Of a stretch of DNA of 64,000 nucleotides, positions 27,216 through 36,932 are shown piece by piece. The stretch lies in NCBI GenBank assembly GCA_003213015.1, contig QCOG01000001.1, forward strand, positions 186,001 to 250,000, given 5' to 3'. The first letter of the stretch is position 1. Each line of letters begins with the position of its first letter. The DNA comes from Pelagibacteraceae bacterium AG-430-F16. Lineage in GTDB: Bacteria; Pseudomonadota; Alphaproteobacteria; Pelagibacterales; Pelagibacteraceae. The notes beneath the pieces are model-generated. The model did not search any database. It was given only the letters and a program-made list of their open reading frames with translations, and was not told the origin of the DNA. The position numbers and the translations under genes are program-made.

Positions 27216-27658
27216 ATGTGAGGATTATATGCCCATTGCAAAATAGCTTGTCTCTGTCTTCTTCTGCAAGTCAAATTTCCTTTTTCACAATTTTTTTCAA
27301 TAGCAGTTACATGCCTTCTGAAATTTTTCCATCTTTTAATTTGCGTAATATCTACTTTTGGTATTCGTCTACCCATTGAAAATCTACAATACCATTGGAA
27401 CCAACCCAATGGATCTTCTTTAAATATCCAACCTTTCTCAATCCAATGTTCTCTTGAAAGTCCTGCTTTAACTTTGAACCTATTTATATTTACGTCAAAA
27501 GTTGTGCTCAGTTTAGCTTTTACAAACCACGTTTTTGGGTATTCTTTAATGTTATTTCCAAAATAAGATCCGCCAAAAACACCTAACTCAAGCATTTTTT
27601 TTGGAGAAAGTTCCGGTTTAAATAATTTATAGATCTCTGCGTCGCTTAATTTTTTCAT
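27212..27658 (-). CDS. uncharacterised protein with Trp/Arg-rich C-terminal motif
   Basis: A 148-residue protein with no signal peptide or membrane segment. The C-terminal half is rich in W, R and C: GWIFKEDPLGWFQWYCRF (~76-93), RRIPKVDITQIKRWKNFRRH and CRRRQRQAILQWAYNP at the end. The pattern of a glycine-aromatic block followed by a basic helix looks well conserved and I believe similar hypothetical proteins occur in algae and other marine bacteria, but I cannot name a family. It lies just downstream of the ammonia-lyase gene (4-bp gap) on the same strand. Confidence 0.65.
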   Translation of the reverse strand: MKKLSDAEIYKLFKPELSPKKMLELGVFGGSYFGNNIKEYPKTWFVKAKLSTTFDVNINRFKVKAGLSREHWIEKGWIFKEDPLGWFQWYCRFSMGRRIPKVDITQIKRWKNFRRHVTAIEKNCEKGNLTCRRRQRQAILQWAYNPHI

Positions 27659-27662
27659 ATAA

Positions 27663-28799
27663 TCAAATTAATTTTTTTCCTTCACTTAATAACTTCTGGT
27701 AAAGATCTATATCTGCAGATCCCTCACAACCTATTAACAATATATTTGAATTTTTATTTATTTCTAGGGCACACTTTGTTTCTTCATTAATACAACATGA
27801 AATTAAACTTGTGATCCCAGGTGTTGAACATTCACCTCCTTCTATTGAAATATCACTTAATACTTTATCTGCTAACATTGCTACAGTCTGTGAGACAAAT
27901 TTATCTGAAACACTAACACAACTATTTACAGAATTTTTTAATATTTGCCATGGGACTAATGACACTTCTCCACAAGACATGCCACCCATTATACTTTCTT
28001 TTTTAATATCTACTCTTGTGGGAATATTATTTTCAATACTCTTCATTACGCAATTCGCATTTTCAGGTTCAACAATAATTATTTTTGGCACCCTCTTGAA
28101 ATAATTAGCTACACCAGCAACTAAACCTGCCGCCATACCCCCGACACCAGCTTGCAAAAAAATATGACTGATATATTCATTAGTTTGAACTGAAATTTCT
28201 TTTATCATTGTAGAATATCCAGCCATTGTAAGTTTTGGAACAAGCTCATAATCTGGCCAAGCTACATCTTGAATAATTTCCCAATTATTTTTTTTAGACT
28301 CTTCCTTACAAAAATTAAGAGAATTTTCATAATTTCCTTTAACTCTGGTTACTTCAGCATTCAAATTCCTCATTTCTGCAGCTCTGTTGTCACTTACGTT
28401 CTCACTAATAAAAATTTTACAATTTAATCCTAGATTTTTTGCTCCCCAAGCAACTGATTTGCCATGATTTCCTGCAGTAGCTGTTGAAACTGTAATATCT
28501 TTTCTCCCTTTAGTTATTTTTTCTACAGCATAGGCGCCACCAAGGGCTTTAAAAGATTTGAGACCAAATCTCTTAGATTCATCTTTGTAAAATATGTTTT
28601 TTAGTCCTAATTCTTTACAAAGTTTATTTAAACTTTCTAACGGGGTAGGTTGATATTTTTGCCATTTTGAAATTGTTTTATAAGCATCTTCTAATAAATC
28701 ACTATTTAAAATTTTTAATATTTTTGCACGATCAAATTCAAAATTTTCATTATTGATAAACTTTGTAAATTTTTGATTCAGGTATAGGTTTTTCTGCAT
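27663..28799 (-). CDS. dpaL: diaminopropionate ammonia-lyase-like PLP enzyme
   Basis: A 378-residue fold-type II PLP enzyme. The PLP lysine is in FGLKSFKALGGAYA (near residue 77), with ATAGNHGKSVAWGA (phosphate or substrate loop), the glycine-rich QAGVGGMAAGL and the terminal LIGCEGSADI. These match diaminopropionate ammonia-lyase better than threonine dehydratase, which has SFK without the following ALGGAYA context. The reaction would give pyruvate and two ammonium ions from 2,3-diaminopropionate. In this window it fits use of diamino acids as nitrogen source. It diverges from the GpsA-like gene. Confidence 0.8.
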   Translation of the reverse strand: MQKNLYLNQKFTKFINNENFEFDRAKILKILNSDLLEDAYKTISKWQKYQPTPLESLNKLCKELGLKNIFYKDESKRFGLKSFKALGGAYAVEKITKGRKDITVSTATAGNHGKSVAWGAKNLGLNCKIFISENVSDNRAAEMRNLNAEVTRVKGNYENSLNFCKEESKKNNWEIIQDVAWPDYELVPKLTMAGYSTMIKEISVQTNEYISHIFLQAGVGGMAAGLVAGVANYFKRVPKIIIVEPENANCVMKSIENNIPTRVDIKKESIMGGMSCGEVSLVPWQILKNSVNSCVSVSDKFVSQTVAMLADKVLSDISIEGGECSTPGITSLISCCINEETKCALEINKNSNILLIGCEGSADIDLYQKLLSEGKKLI

Positions 28800-28878
28800 T
28801 TATTAAAATAATAAGAAATTACAAGGTAACTCTAAGGCTAGACTAAATCAAATAATTAGTGCATAGAGATTATCATAT

Positions 28879-29895
28879 ATGACTAAAATTATTATAATTG
28901 GAGCTGGTGCAATGGGTTCGGCTTTCACGATCCCTTGTATTGAAAATGGCAATGACGTTACCTTAATCGGCACACATCTCGAAAATAATTTAATCGATGA
29001 AATTTCAAAATCAGCTCATCCTGCATTAAAAGTAACTTTGCCCAAAAAACTCAAACTTGAAAAATTTGAAAAAATTAAGGATTTTTCTGACGCTGATTTA
29101 ATTGTATGTGCAGTAAGCTCTCTAGGGATTGATTGGTTTATTGACCAAATTTCTCAAATGGGAAATAAAAAACTTAATATAGTTTTATTAACAAAGGGTT
29201 TGAGTATTGAGGCAGGAAAATTGATAACCATTTCTTATAAGATTAAAAATGAACTTAAAAAAAATGGTTTTGATGATGCGAGCGTTTCAGCAATAAAAGG
29301 ACCTTGTCTTGCAGCTGGATTAGCAAATAAGATGAGGACAGGCACAGTAATTGCCAGTGAAAACAAAGATACATCAAAATTAATACAGAAAACAATAACA
29401 ACTGAATATTATTCGACAGAGACATCAGAAGACGTAAAAGGAGTAGAATTTTGTGGCGCAATTAAAAATATCTATTCTATGTTAATTGGAGCTTCAGAAG
29501 GTTTGAGCAACCCAAGCGCACCAGAAAGTATAAAATCAAAATACTTTCTGAATACCTCAGCATCTTTAATTCATCGCTCAATTTCTGAGATGGTAAAATT
29601 TGTTAAATACTTTGGAGGTAATGAAACAACAGTTTATGGACTTGCTGGTTTGGGAGATTTATATGTAAGTGCAATAGGTGGGAGAAATAGTCAAATGGGG
29701 AAATATTTAGGACAAGGAACTTTATATAAAGAAGCTAAAGAAAAATTTATGAAAGATATTACTGTTGAAGGTGCACAGTTAGCACTTGAAATTGGTCCAA
29801 TTCTTTTAAAGGAACTTAAAAAAAATGAATTTCCTTTAATGTTCAACATACTTGAGACCATCTGCAATAATAAAAAATTAAGCATTAATTGGTAA
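28879..29895 (+). CDS. NAD(P)-dependent glycerol-3-phosphate dehydrogenase-like protein
   Basis: A 338-residue dehydrogenase with an N-terminal Rossmann site IIIGAGAMGSAF, the K-G motif LLTKGLSIEAG, a GPCLAAG loop, the catalytic-Lys region VEFCGAIKNIYSML, and a YGLAGLGDLYVSAIGGRNS block. These positions correspond to GpsA, which makes sn-glycerol-3-phosphate for phospholipids. Details differ from standard GpsA (GAMGSA instead of GSWGTA), so a paralogue acting on a related ketone phosphate cannot be excluded. It stands alone, convergent with fhs across 1 bp. Confidence 0.75.
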   Translation: MTKIIIIGAGAMGSAFTIPCIENGNDVTLIGTHLENNLIDEISKSAHPALKVTLPKKLKLEKFEKIKDFSDADLIVCAVSSLGIDWFIDQISQMGNKKLNIVLLTKGLSIEAGKLITISYKIKNELKKNGFDDASVSAIKGPCLAAGLANKMRTGTVIASENKDTSKLIQKTITTEYYSTETSEDVKGVEFCGAIKNIYSMLIGASEGLSNPSAPESIKSKYFLNTSASLIHRSISEMVKFVKYFGGNETTVYGLAGLGDLYVSAIGGRNSQMGKYLGQGTLYKEAKEKFMKDITVEGAQLALEIGPILLKELKKNEFPLMFNILETICNNKKLSINW

Positions 29896-29896
29896 A

Positions 29897-31585
29897 CTAA
29901 AATAGTCCCTCAACGTCACCTTTTTTGTTTAGCTTAATATTATACGCTGCCGGAACTTTGGGTAGACCAGGCATAGTCATAATTGATCCACAAACAACCA
30001 CAATAAACTCAGCTCCTGATGATAACCTCACTTCTCTTATTGGAATTTCATGATTTGATGGAGCTCCTTTTAACTTTGGATCAGTTGAAAAACTATATTG
30101 GGTTTTAGCTATACAAACAGGTAAATTCTTGTAGCCGTTATTCTCAAAAACTTTAAGTTTTTCTTTTACATCTTCATTTGCAATAACTCTATCGCCTCCG
30201 TAAATTTCTTTAACAATTTTTTCAATTTTATCCCAAAGATTTAAGCTATCTTCGTACAAAAATTTGAAACTACTTTTTTTTGAGTTTTTACATATTTTGA
30301 CAACTTTTTTAGCCAGATCAGTTGTGCCTTTGCCACCCATTGCCCAATGCTTACATTCACTAACCTGAACTTTCATATCATTACAAAAATTGAGAACAAC
30401 ATCTATTTCCTTTTTTGTATCTAAAGAAAAATGATTAATTGCAACAATTGGCTCTAGACCAAATTTTTTAATGTTTAAGATATGTCTTTCTAAATTAATT
30501 AAACCTTTTTTCAAAGAGGCTGTGTCTTCTTTTTTAAGATTTCCTTTTTCCACACCTCCGTGCATCTTTAATGCTCTAATGGTTGCAACAATTACAACAC
30601 AGCTAGGTTTTAATCCTGCCTTCCTACATTTGATATTTAAAAATTTTTCAGCCCCAAGGTCTGCACCAAATCCTGCTTCAGTAACAACGTAGTCTGATAG
30701 CTTAAGGGCTGCCGTTGTGGCAATAACAGAATTACATCCATGAGCAATATTAGCGAATGGACCTCCATGAATAATAGCTGGGTTACATTCTAAACTTTGG
30801 GTAACATTAGGTCTAATAGCTTCTTTTAACAGAACAGTCATTGGTCCGTGGGCATTTAAATCTTTTGCAAAAATTGACTGACCTTCTTTATTGTAAGCTA
30901 TAGTTATATTTCCAATTTTTTTTTCTAAATCATTTAAATCTTTAGCCAAACAAAAAATGGCCATGACTTCAGAAGCGACAGTTATATCAAAACCATCTAC
31001 CCTTCTAAAATCTTTTGCAACACCACTGGTATTAATATCAATAAATCTTAAAGCACGATCGTTCATATCCATCACTCTTTTCCAAACTATTTTTTTTTCA
31101 TCAATATTAAGTTTGTTTCCCCAGTAAATATGATTGTCAATCATTGCAGATAATAAATTATGTGCTGATGTAATCGCATGGAAATCTCCGGTGAAATGAA
31201 GATTTATCTGTTCCATTGGAACAACCTGAGCATATCCACCACCGGCTGCTCCTCCTTTCATACCAAACGAAGGTCCAAGACTCGGTTCTCTTAAACAAAC
31301 AATAGATTTTTCTCCGATTTTATTTAAACCATCATTAAGACCAACAGAAGTAGTTGTTTTACCTTCCCCTGCTGGTGTTGGAGTGATAGCTGTTACTAGT
31401 ATTAGATGACCATCTTTTTTTTTTTTAAGTTTATTTAAAAACTCAAAATTTATTTTTGCTATATGTCTCCCCATAGGGCTGAAAGCTCTTGGATTATCAG
31501 GAACATTTATTTTTTTTAAAATTTTCGAAATTGGTTTAAGTTTACTATTTCTAGCTATTTCTATGTCAGATTTAAATTTTTTCAT
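29897..31585 (-). CDS. fhs: formate-tetrahydrofolate ligase
   Basis: A 562-residue enzyme that joins formate to THF with ATP, giving 10-formyl-THF; it can also run in reverse in methyl-oxidising bacteria. Motifs: the P-loop [14 protein letters not shown] (near residues 70-83), the conserved [23 protein letters not shown] (given in part), FTGDFHAI, and the C-terminal [15 protein letters not shown]. Length is normal. In this window it is one of four folate-linked one-carbon enzymes, with the MTHFR-like and GcvT-like pair and DMGDH. Confidence 0.96.
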   Translation of the reverse strand: MKKFKSDIEIARNSKLKPISKILKKINVPDNPRAFSPMGRHIAKINFEFLNKLKKKKDGHLILVTAITPTPAGEGKTTTSVGLNDGLNKIGEKSIVCLREPSLGPSFGMKGGAAGGGYAQVVPMEQINLHFTGDFHAITSAHNLLSAMIDNHIYWGNKLNIDEKKIVWKRVMDMNDRALRFIDINTSGVAKDFRRVDGFDITVASEVMAIFCLAKDLNDLEKKIGNITIAYNKEGQSIFAKDLNAHGPMTVLLKEAIRPNVTQSLECNPAIIHGGPFANIAHGCNSVIATTAALKLSDYVVTEAGFGADLGAEKFLNIKCRKAGLKPSCVVIVATIRALKMHGGVEKGNLKKEDTASLKKGLINLERHILNIKKFGLEPIVAINHFSLDTKKEIDVVLNFCNDMKVQVSECKHWAMGGKGTTDLAKKVVKICKNSKKSSFKFLYEDSLNLWDKIEKIVKEIYGGDRVIANEDVKEKLKVFENNGYKNLPVCIAKTQYSFSTDPKLKGAPSNHEIPIREVRLSSGAEFIVVVCGSIMTMPGLPKVPAAYNIKLNKKGDVEGLF

Positions 31586-31680
31586 TTAAGTCGTTTTTTA
31601 GGGTGTTTATACTTTATTTGTTCACTTTAAAAGAAATAAATTACAATGGACATTTAATTATTAAATACATATCTTGAGGC

Positions 31681-32790
31681 ATGAAAAAAAATTTCAGATT
31701 TTTTGATAATAGACAAAAATATCTTCTTTTTGTAACTACAACTAATGAAAAAAATAAAATTGCTGATGCTTTAAAACCAATTGTACAGAATTTGAAACCT
31801 AAAAATCCAGCATTAAAAATTTTTGACGCTGGGATGGGGGATGGCTCTTTACTAATGAGTGTGATGAGGCAATGTCATCAAAAAATGCCTAATATACCAC
31901 TATTAATTTCTACTAAAGAAATAAGCATGGAAGACGTAAGACTAGGTCTTGAGAAACTTCCCGATAGATTTGCTGAGCACAAAAATACTGTTTTTGTTAT
32001 TTCAAATTTAAATTATGTAGAATCAACTTCTTTAAAATCAAGAAATGTTAAAAAACAAAAAAGAATGAATTGGAAAGTTGTGAAATTAAAGGGAAATTCC
32101 TCTTTAGATTTTTCAAATCAATTAAGAAAGCTTAATCAAGAATTTTTAGCTAAAAAATGGCTAGTTGAAACTAATCCAAAAACAGGAACATCAACTTATA
32201 AAGAACCATGTGTGATTGTTATCTATAGAAAAGACCAAGAATTCGTTCTTAAAAATGTAATACCGAAAAAAAATAATGGAAAAACTGATTATAATTTAAT
32301 TATTGCCTCCCAACCTTATAGATCAAGAGTTACTGCAGAAAAAAAGGTAAAATACGTAATAGAACCTATGATCAAATCTTTAGCAAAAAAAGGAAAGTTG
32401 GTTGTAGTACATGCCTGTGGCGAAGATCCAGCAAATAAAATAATAAAAAAAATATGGCCTAAAGAAAATCCATTTCCATACCTGTATGCGTCGATTGAAA
32501 AATACATAAAATCAAATAATGATAAAACTTTTTTAAAGACATTAAAATTTCATAAAGTAAAAAAAATTAGCTATGTTTTGAGGGCGCTGCCTAATGAAAT
32601 AAGTGGTGGTATAGCTACCTCATTGATATTTTCAGCATGGAATGCCGCAGTATATGTAAATCAAATATCTGACGAACAAATAATGAAAGCGGAAAAACAT
32701 AAAAATTATCAAAGAGTTGTACAGGACGTTGTTAATAAGCATAAGGGTTTACACTTTAAAAACGAATTGTTCGTGATAGAAAAAAAATAA
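31681..32790 (+). CDS. putative SAM-dependent methyltransferase, unknown target
   Basis: A 369-residue protein. After an N-terminal NRQKYLLFVTTTNEK segment there is a motif I-like FDAGMGDGSLLMSVM (residues ~47-61), as in class I methyltransferases, and a late LVVVHACGEDPANK strand-loop. A lysine-rich middle part (residues ~110-140) and a late AWNAAVYVNQISDEQI stretch are not recognised. I cannot name the family; it could methylate a small molecule or have lost catalysis. It diverges from fhs across ~95 bp. Confidence 0.55.
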   Translation: MKKNFRFFDNRQKYLLFVTTTNEKNKIADALKPIVQNLKPKNPALKIFDAGMGDGSLLMSVMRQCHQKMPNIPLLISTKEISMEDVRLGLEKLPDRFAEHKNTVFVISNLNYVESTSLKSRNVKKQKRMNWKVVKLKGNSSLDFSNQLRKLNQEFLAKKWLVETNPKTGTSTYKEPCVIVIYRKDQEFVLKNVIPKKNNGKTDYNLIIASQPYRSRVTAEKKVKYVIEPMIKSLAKKGKLVVVHACGEDPANKIIKKIWPKENPFPYLYASIEKYIKSNNDKTFLKTLKFHKVKKISYVLRALPNEISGGIATSLIFSAWNAAVYVNQISDEQIMKAEKHKNYQRVVQDVVNKHKGLHFKNELFVIEKK

Positions 32791-32866
32791 TTAATATTTT
32801 TCAACCTCTATTTGAAAATAAATTTTTTCGACCCTCAAATTAATCAATAATTTTATTTTTTATCTA

Positions 32867-32884
32867 TTGTAAAAATTTTCACAA
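32867..32884 (+). promoter_or_regulatory. near-palindrome upstream of the small lipoprotein gene
   Basis: TTGTAAAAATTTTCACAA is an 18-bp dyad with a single mismatched pair, located 15 bp before the ATG at 32900. It overlaps where the core promoter should be, so a repressor site is possible. AT-rich context makes chance occurrence quite likely. Confidence 0.25.
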
Positions 32885-32899
32885 ATTGTAATAGGTGCA

Positions 32900-33109
32900 A
32901 TGTTTAAAAAAACATTTTTTTTAATTGCATTGTTTTTGATGTTTTCTGGTTGTTACCAGTCAACTGCTTCCTTAATTGGTCCAACAGTAACATTAGGAAC
33001 TTCTGGAAACTTAGCTCAATCTGCGCTTTCATATTCTGTGAATGAGTCGGTAAAGAAAGTTACTGGAGAATATCCTGTAGAACATATAAAAATAAGACTC
33101 AAAAATTAA
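32900..33109 (+). CDS. small lipoprotein
   Basis: A 69-residue protein with a signal peptide and lipobox FSGC (Cys18), followed by a Ser/Thr/Gly-rich segment (ASLIGPTVTLGTSGNLAQSAL) and a short charged tail. Probably attached to the outer membrane. The pattern of a short Gly/Ser/Thr-rich hydrophobic stretch after the lipid anchor recurs in small Proteobacterial surface lipoproteins of unknown role. A near-palindrome lies just upstream (32867-32884). Confidence 0.6.
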   Translation: MFKKTFFLIALFLMFSGCYQSTASLIGPTVTLGTSGNLAQSALSYSVNESVKKVTGEYPVEHIKIRLKN

Positions 33110-33111
33110 AA

Positions 33112-33573
33112 TCAAACTTTTATTTTCATATAATAAGAATTTGGATCATATTTATAATGTCCAAATGGATCGCATTTTTCAAATCCGCAAGATTTAAACA
33201 GTTTTCTTGCAGGTTCAAAAAAATTTCCCGATCCAGTTTCAATAAAAATATTTTTTAAACCAATATCTCTAGATTTTGATATTAAAATAGAAATAATTTT
33301 TTTGCCAAAACCTTTTTCTCTAAATTTATCATGAACTCTTATAGATTTGAACTCACCATGATTTTGACTTAGGATCTTTAATGCCCCACATCCAATGAGA
33401 TTTTTATTGTCCCAAATACTCCAGAATTTAATTGTTTTATCTTTAAGTCCGTCTATATCAAGGACATGAGTACTGCCTGCTGGTGAGACAGACCTTAATT
33501 CAATAAAGTGTTTTTTTAAAAGTTCATTTACTTTCAAATCATCAAAATTATTTTCAACTGCTTTCATTGGCAT
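33112..33573 (-). CDS. GNAT-family N-acetyltransferase
   Basis: A 153-residue GNAT protein. The acetyl-CoA-binding part is seen in EFKSIRVHDKFREKGFGKKI (residues ~75-94, R/Q-x-x-G-x-G/A type) and the end reads KSCGFEKCDPFGHYKYDPNS, as in YjcF/ElaA-like acetyltransferases that act on small amines or peptides. It directly abuts the metallo-hydrolase gene upstream on the same strand (no gap), so they share an mRNA. Substrate unknown. Confidence 0.82.
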   Translation of the reverse strand: MPMKAVENNFDDLKVNELLKKHFIELRSVSPAGSTHVLDIDGLKDKTIKFWSIWDNKNLIGCGALKILSQNHGEFKSIRVHDKFREKGFGKKIISILISKSRDIGLKNIFIETGSGNFFEPARKLFKSCGFEKCDPFGHYKYDPNSYYMKIKV

Positions 33574-34617
33574 CTATAAAATGTCATCTAAATTTTTGAA
33601 TTCACCGATCTTAAAGATAATAGCTTCATCATTTTTAAAACCATATTTTTTTGCATTGTCTAAAAATCTTTTTGGGGGCTCCATTATAGGCTCTAATGAT
33701 AATACAAAAGTTCCCCAATGCATTCCAATAACTCTTTTGCTATTTAGGTCTTTAGCTATTTGCAATGCTTCTTCTGGATTGGTGTGGTAAATAGACTTGT
33801 CAAACATAGGTTTAAAATTATAGGCACCAATATTTATAATAGTGAGATCAATTGGTCCAAATTTTTTTCCAATTTCTTCATAAATTTCACCATATCCAGT
33901 ATCACATGCAAACAAAATTTTTTTTCTTTTATATTCAATTAAATAACTTCCCCAAAGAGTTTTATTAGTATCTGTTAGACTTCTTTTTGACCAGTGAATT
34001 GCAGGTATCATAGTTATTTTTAAATCGTTTTTTTCGATTGTTTGATACCAATCAAGTTCATTTACCTTCTTAAAATTATTTTTTGTAAAATATTTACCAA
34101 GTTTAAGGGGAACAATCACATTAGCATCTTTGTAAGGAAATTTTCTAATTGTACCCATGTCTTGATGATCATAGTGATTATGTGTTAGTAAAAATAAATC
34201 AATTTTTGGAATTTCGTTTAAGTTTAAAGCTGGTTCAACATATCTTTTGGGTCCAAAAATTAATGGTCCCGCATTTTTCGAGAAAACTGGATCTGTTATA
34301 ATAGTTGTTTTTCCGAGTCTTATTAAAAATGTAGCATGGCCAATCCAGCCAATATAATCGTTGTTTTGTTTTGAATTTAAATCTTTTAAGACATCCTCTT
34401 TTTTTAAAACATGACTATCTGGAACTGTCATATCTAATTTTTTTTTTTCTTTGTTAAAAGTAGAGTAAGACCACTTAATTTTATCATCTCTCTTTGGAGA
34501 ACCCTCTGGATTTCTAAAGGTATTATCTGGCAAATGATGATACGGTTTATTATTCATAGAATTTAAATTTGAAAAAATAGAAAAACAGAAAACTAAAATA
34601 ATAAGCTTCTTAATCAT
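33574..34617 (-). CDS. exported metallo-beta-lactamase-fold hydrolase (NAPE-PLD/UlaG-like)
   Basis: A 347-residue protein with a signal peptide (residues ~1-20). The MBL metal motif LTHNHYDHQD (around residues 130-139) and the preceding WIGHATFLIRLGKTTIITDPVFS are those of the NAPE-PLD/UlaG-type branch. Further ligands: IPAIHWSKR, FACDTGYG and IGMHWGTF. It probably cleaves a phosphodiester or lactone; a lipid substrate is plausible by family and location but not shown. It overlaps purK by 8 bp. Confidence 0.85.
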   Translation of the reverse strand: MIKKLIILVFCFSIFSNLNSMNNKPYHHLPDNTFRNPEGSPKRDDKIKWSYSTFNKEKKKLDMTVPDSHVLKKEDVLKDLNSKQNNDYIGWIGHATFLIRLGKTTIITDPVFSKNAGPLIFGPKRYVEPALNLNEIPKIDLFLLTHNHYDHQDMGTIRKFPYKDANVIVPLKLGKYFTKNNFKKVNELDWYQTIEKNDLKITMIPAIHWSKRSLTDTNKTLWGSYLIEYKRKKILFACDTGYGEIYEEIGKKFGPIDLTIINIGAYNFKPMFDKSIYHTNPEEALQIAKDLNSKRVIGMHWGTFVLSLEPIMEPPKRFLDNAKKYGFKNDEAIIFKIGEFKNLDDIL

Positions 34618-35665
34618 TGATCTTATTGATTTCAGTAAAATGTCCCATTTTTCTTTTTTCTTTAATTTCCTTTTTTAAATAGTCAAAAAAAAATTCATTA
34701 TCTTTTAATTTTTTTTCTTTAAATTTAATTATTTCTTTTCCTAGAATATTTGTCATTTCTGCGTTGTAAAGTTTAAATATTTTTACTTTTTCGAGACCAC
34801 AAACCGCGCGAATATGGTTTTCGAATTGACTTATATTGTGCGAATTAATTGTCATGTGACCAGAGTTATGTACCCTGGGTGCAATTTCATTTACTAGCAA
34901 ATCGCCTTTATCATCTATAAAAAATTCAACACACAAAGTTCCTATATAATCTAGTTTTTCACTTATTTTTTTTGCATATTCAATAGATTGAGAAAAATGT
35001 TCTTTACTTATGTTAGCCGGGATTTTTGAAAATTTTAATATTTGGTCCTCATGTTTATTCTCAATTGGTTCATAAATTTCGTATTCATATTTTTTAAATC
35101 TTGTAATTATTACAGAGATTTCTTTTTTTAAATAAACCATTTTCTCCAATATATAATTAGTGTTTTTGGAAAGGTTTATATTCTTACAATCCTCAAGATT
35201 ATTTAATTTAAATTGTCCTTTGCCATCATAACCAAGAGTAGCAGTCTTCAACATTGCAGGTAAAAGGTGCGCATTTGATATCAAATCATCTTTATTACAA
35301 ATCTTTTTATATTCAGTGGTTTTAATATTTTGATTATTTACAAAATCCTTCTCTAAAATTCTATTTTGAACGATCTTATTAATTTGGGGTTTTGGCAAAA
35401 CTTCTTTAATAGAATTAAGTTTATCTAAGATATCAAAGGGGATATTCTCGAATTCGAAAGTAATCTTGTCTGCTTTTTTAGTAAAGTGATTAAATTTTTC
35501 ATTATCTTTATAATCTGAAAAAATGAATTCATTTGAAAATTCTTTTGCAGGAGATGTTGGGTCATCACTCCATACTATTGTATCGATATCCAACTTTTTT
35601 GCAGCCATACAAAGCATACTGCCTAATTGACCACCACCCAAAATACCGAGGTTAATTTTCTTCAT
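34610..35665 (-). CDS. purK: N5-carboxyaminoimidazole ribonucleotide synthetase
   Basis: A 351-residue ATP-grasp enzyme that uses ATP and bicarbonate to carboxylate AIR in de novo purine synthesis. Visible: LGILGGGQLGSMLCMAAKKL at the N-terminus, the ATP-grasp region KTATLGYDGKGQFK, and the metal-binding FFIDDKGDLLVNEIAPRVHNSGH. It follows purE by 3 bp, giving the common purEK pair. With guaB and guaA this is the second purine locus here. Confidence 0.93.
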   Translation of the reverse strand: MKKINLGILGGGQLGSMLCMAAKKLDIDTIVWSDDPTSPAKEFSNEFIFSDYKDNEKFNHFTKKADKITFEFENIPFDILDKLNSIKEVLPKPQINKIVQNRILEKDFVNNQNIKTTEYKKICNKDDLISNAHLLPAMLKTATLGYDGKGQFKLNNLEDCKNINLSKNTNYILEKMVYLKKEISVIITRFKKYEYEIYEPIENKHEDQILKFSKIPANISKEHFSQSIEYAKKISEKLDYIGTLCVEFFIDDKGDLLVNEIAPRVHNSGHMTINSHNISQFENHIRAVCGLEKVKIFKLYNAEMTNILGKEIIKFKEKKLKDNEFFFDYLKKEIKEKRKMGHFTEINKIND

Positions 35666-35668
35666 TAA

Positions 35669-36157
35669 TTATTTTGGTTTTTTTTTTACGGATTTTGATT
35701 GTTTAATTCTTAATTTAAGCAAGGAATTTTTTAATTTTTTATCTGATATCCCGAGTATAGACGCAGCATATAGTGCAGCATTTATTGCACCATCTTTACC
35801 TATTGCAACAGTTCCAACAGGAATACCCTTTGGCATTTGAACTATTGATAATAAACTATCAAGACCTTTTAATCTTTTACTTTCAACCGGGACCCCAATT
35901 ACTGGGACAGTCGTTAAAGAGGCAATCATGCCAGGCAAATGGGCAGATCCGCCAGCGCCAGCAATTATAACTGAGTAACTCTTCTCTGATTTTTCTGCAA
36001 ATTCATAGAGCCTGTTTGGCGTTCTGTGTGCTGATACAATTTTTACATCAAAACTAATTTTTAAACTTCTAAGGACTTTGACACAATTTTTCATAGTTGA
36101 ATAGTCGGATTGACTACCCATCACTATCGCTATTTTATGATACTTTTTAAGTTTCAT
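35669..36157 (-). CDS. purE: N5-carboxyaminoimidazole ribonucleotide mutase
   Basis: A 162-residue class I PurE that moves the carboxyl group of N5-CAIR to carbon 4. Conserved segments: MGSQSDYSTM, VSAHRTPNRL, IAGAGGSAHLPGM and PVIGVPVESK. The C-terminal 25 residues are lysine-rich, beyond the usual core. It is the first gene of the purEK operon, divergent from a small zinc-ribbon gene; the ~80-bp gap should contain both promoters. Confidence 0.94.
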   Translation of the reverse strand: MKLKKYHKIAIVMGSQSDYSTMKNCVKVLRSLKISFDVKIVSAHRTPNRLYEFAEKSEKSYSVIIAGAGGSAHLPGMIASLTTVPVIGVPVESKRLKGLDSLLSIVQMPKGIPVGTVAIGKDGAINAALYAASILGISDKKLKNSLLKLRIKQSKSVKKKPK

Positions 36158-36240
36158 TTACGTATTTATTATCAGATATATAATAAGTATTATATAACTA
36201 AACTGATGAATTTCAAAATTGACAACTCACAAAACTATTA

Positions 36241-36390
36241 ATGATTGAGAACAAAAATAATGTCGAATACCTCGATGATTTTTGTGAGGAATGTGGGTCT
36301 GAGGATGAAAGTGTTTCACAAAATTTTTTGATATTTGGATATAAAATCTGTGCATCCTGTAAAATCTCTAAAACTATATTTCCTATTTAA
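36241..36390 (+). CDS. 49-residue zinc-ribbon-like protein
   Basis: A short ATG-started frame of 49 codons with two knuckles: C-E-E-C (Cys15, Cys18) and C-A-S-C (Cys37, Cys40), 18 residues apart, the spacing of a small zinc ribbon. The N-terminus is acidic. Such proteins often bind nucleic acid or act as metal-dependent adaptors. No family is named. Its stop overlaps the convergent membrane-protein gene by 4 bp. Confidence 0.5.
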   Translation: MIENKNNVEYLDDFCEECGSEDESVSQNFLIFGYKICASCKISKTIFPI

Positions 36391-36932
36391 GTTATATTAC
36401 TGATAGGTAAACTATTTAACCTACTCATCACAAAAGAAACAGATAAAATTGCTAGTATTAAAAATGATAAAAAGACTATTCCAAAAGCTTTAATATTCGA
36501 TCTAAAATTTAATACTTCTTTAGTTGAAATTATTAATGAGGCAAATATCCAAAATTGAGTTAAAAAAATTATTGGCATTACTAGGTCAGGTGTCAATGCT
36601 ATGAATCTCAACAATCCAGGGGCATGAGCTATACCTACTGCAATTAATATCTTTTTAAAAGTGACCTTAGTATCTTTTTCAGGAAAAATTTTTGCACCAA
36701 TTGTAAATATCAAAACTGCCCAAAAGAACCATGTTAAGATTGCAGTTAATGCCGAGAGACTTAATGAGGTTTTGTAAAAATTATTAGTAGCAATTGCACC
36801 TGCAACTCCATCTAATACCATTATAATAGCAGCAAAGTAAATTGAAACTTCGGAGTAAGTCTTTACTTCCTTATAAAGCTTTTTATCAAGTTTTATTGAT
36901 CTAAAAATTAATTCTAAAAAAAATCCAAACAT
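36387..36932 (-). CDS. Yip1-like multi-pass membrane protein
   Basis: A 181-residue membrane protein with about five hydrophobic segments (near residues 30-50, 62-80, 90-105, 115-135 and 148-170). The layout, together with the phrase AVGIAHAPGLLRFIALTPDL, resembles Yip1-domain proteins of Alphaproteobacteria. Function is unknown. Its start overlaps a 40-residue membrane peptide gene by 19 bp, and its end overlaps the zinc-ribbon gene. Confidence 0.6.
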   Translation of the reverse strand: MFGFFLELIFRSIKLDKKLYKEVKTYSEVSIYFAAIIMVLDGVAGAIATNNFYKTSLSLSALTAILTWFFWAVLIFTIGAKIFPEKDTKVTFKKILIAVGIAHAPGLLRFIALTPDLVMPIIFLTQFWIFASLIISTKEVLNFRSNIKAFGIVFLSFLILAILSVSFVMSRLNSLPISNIT

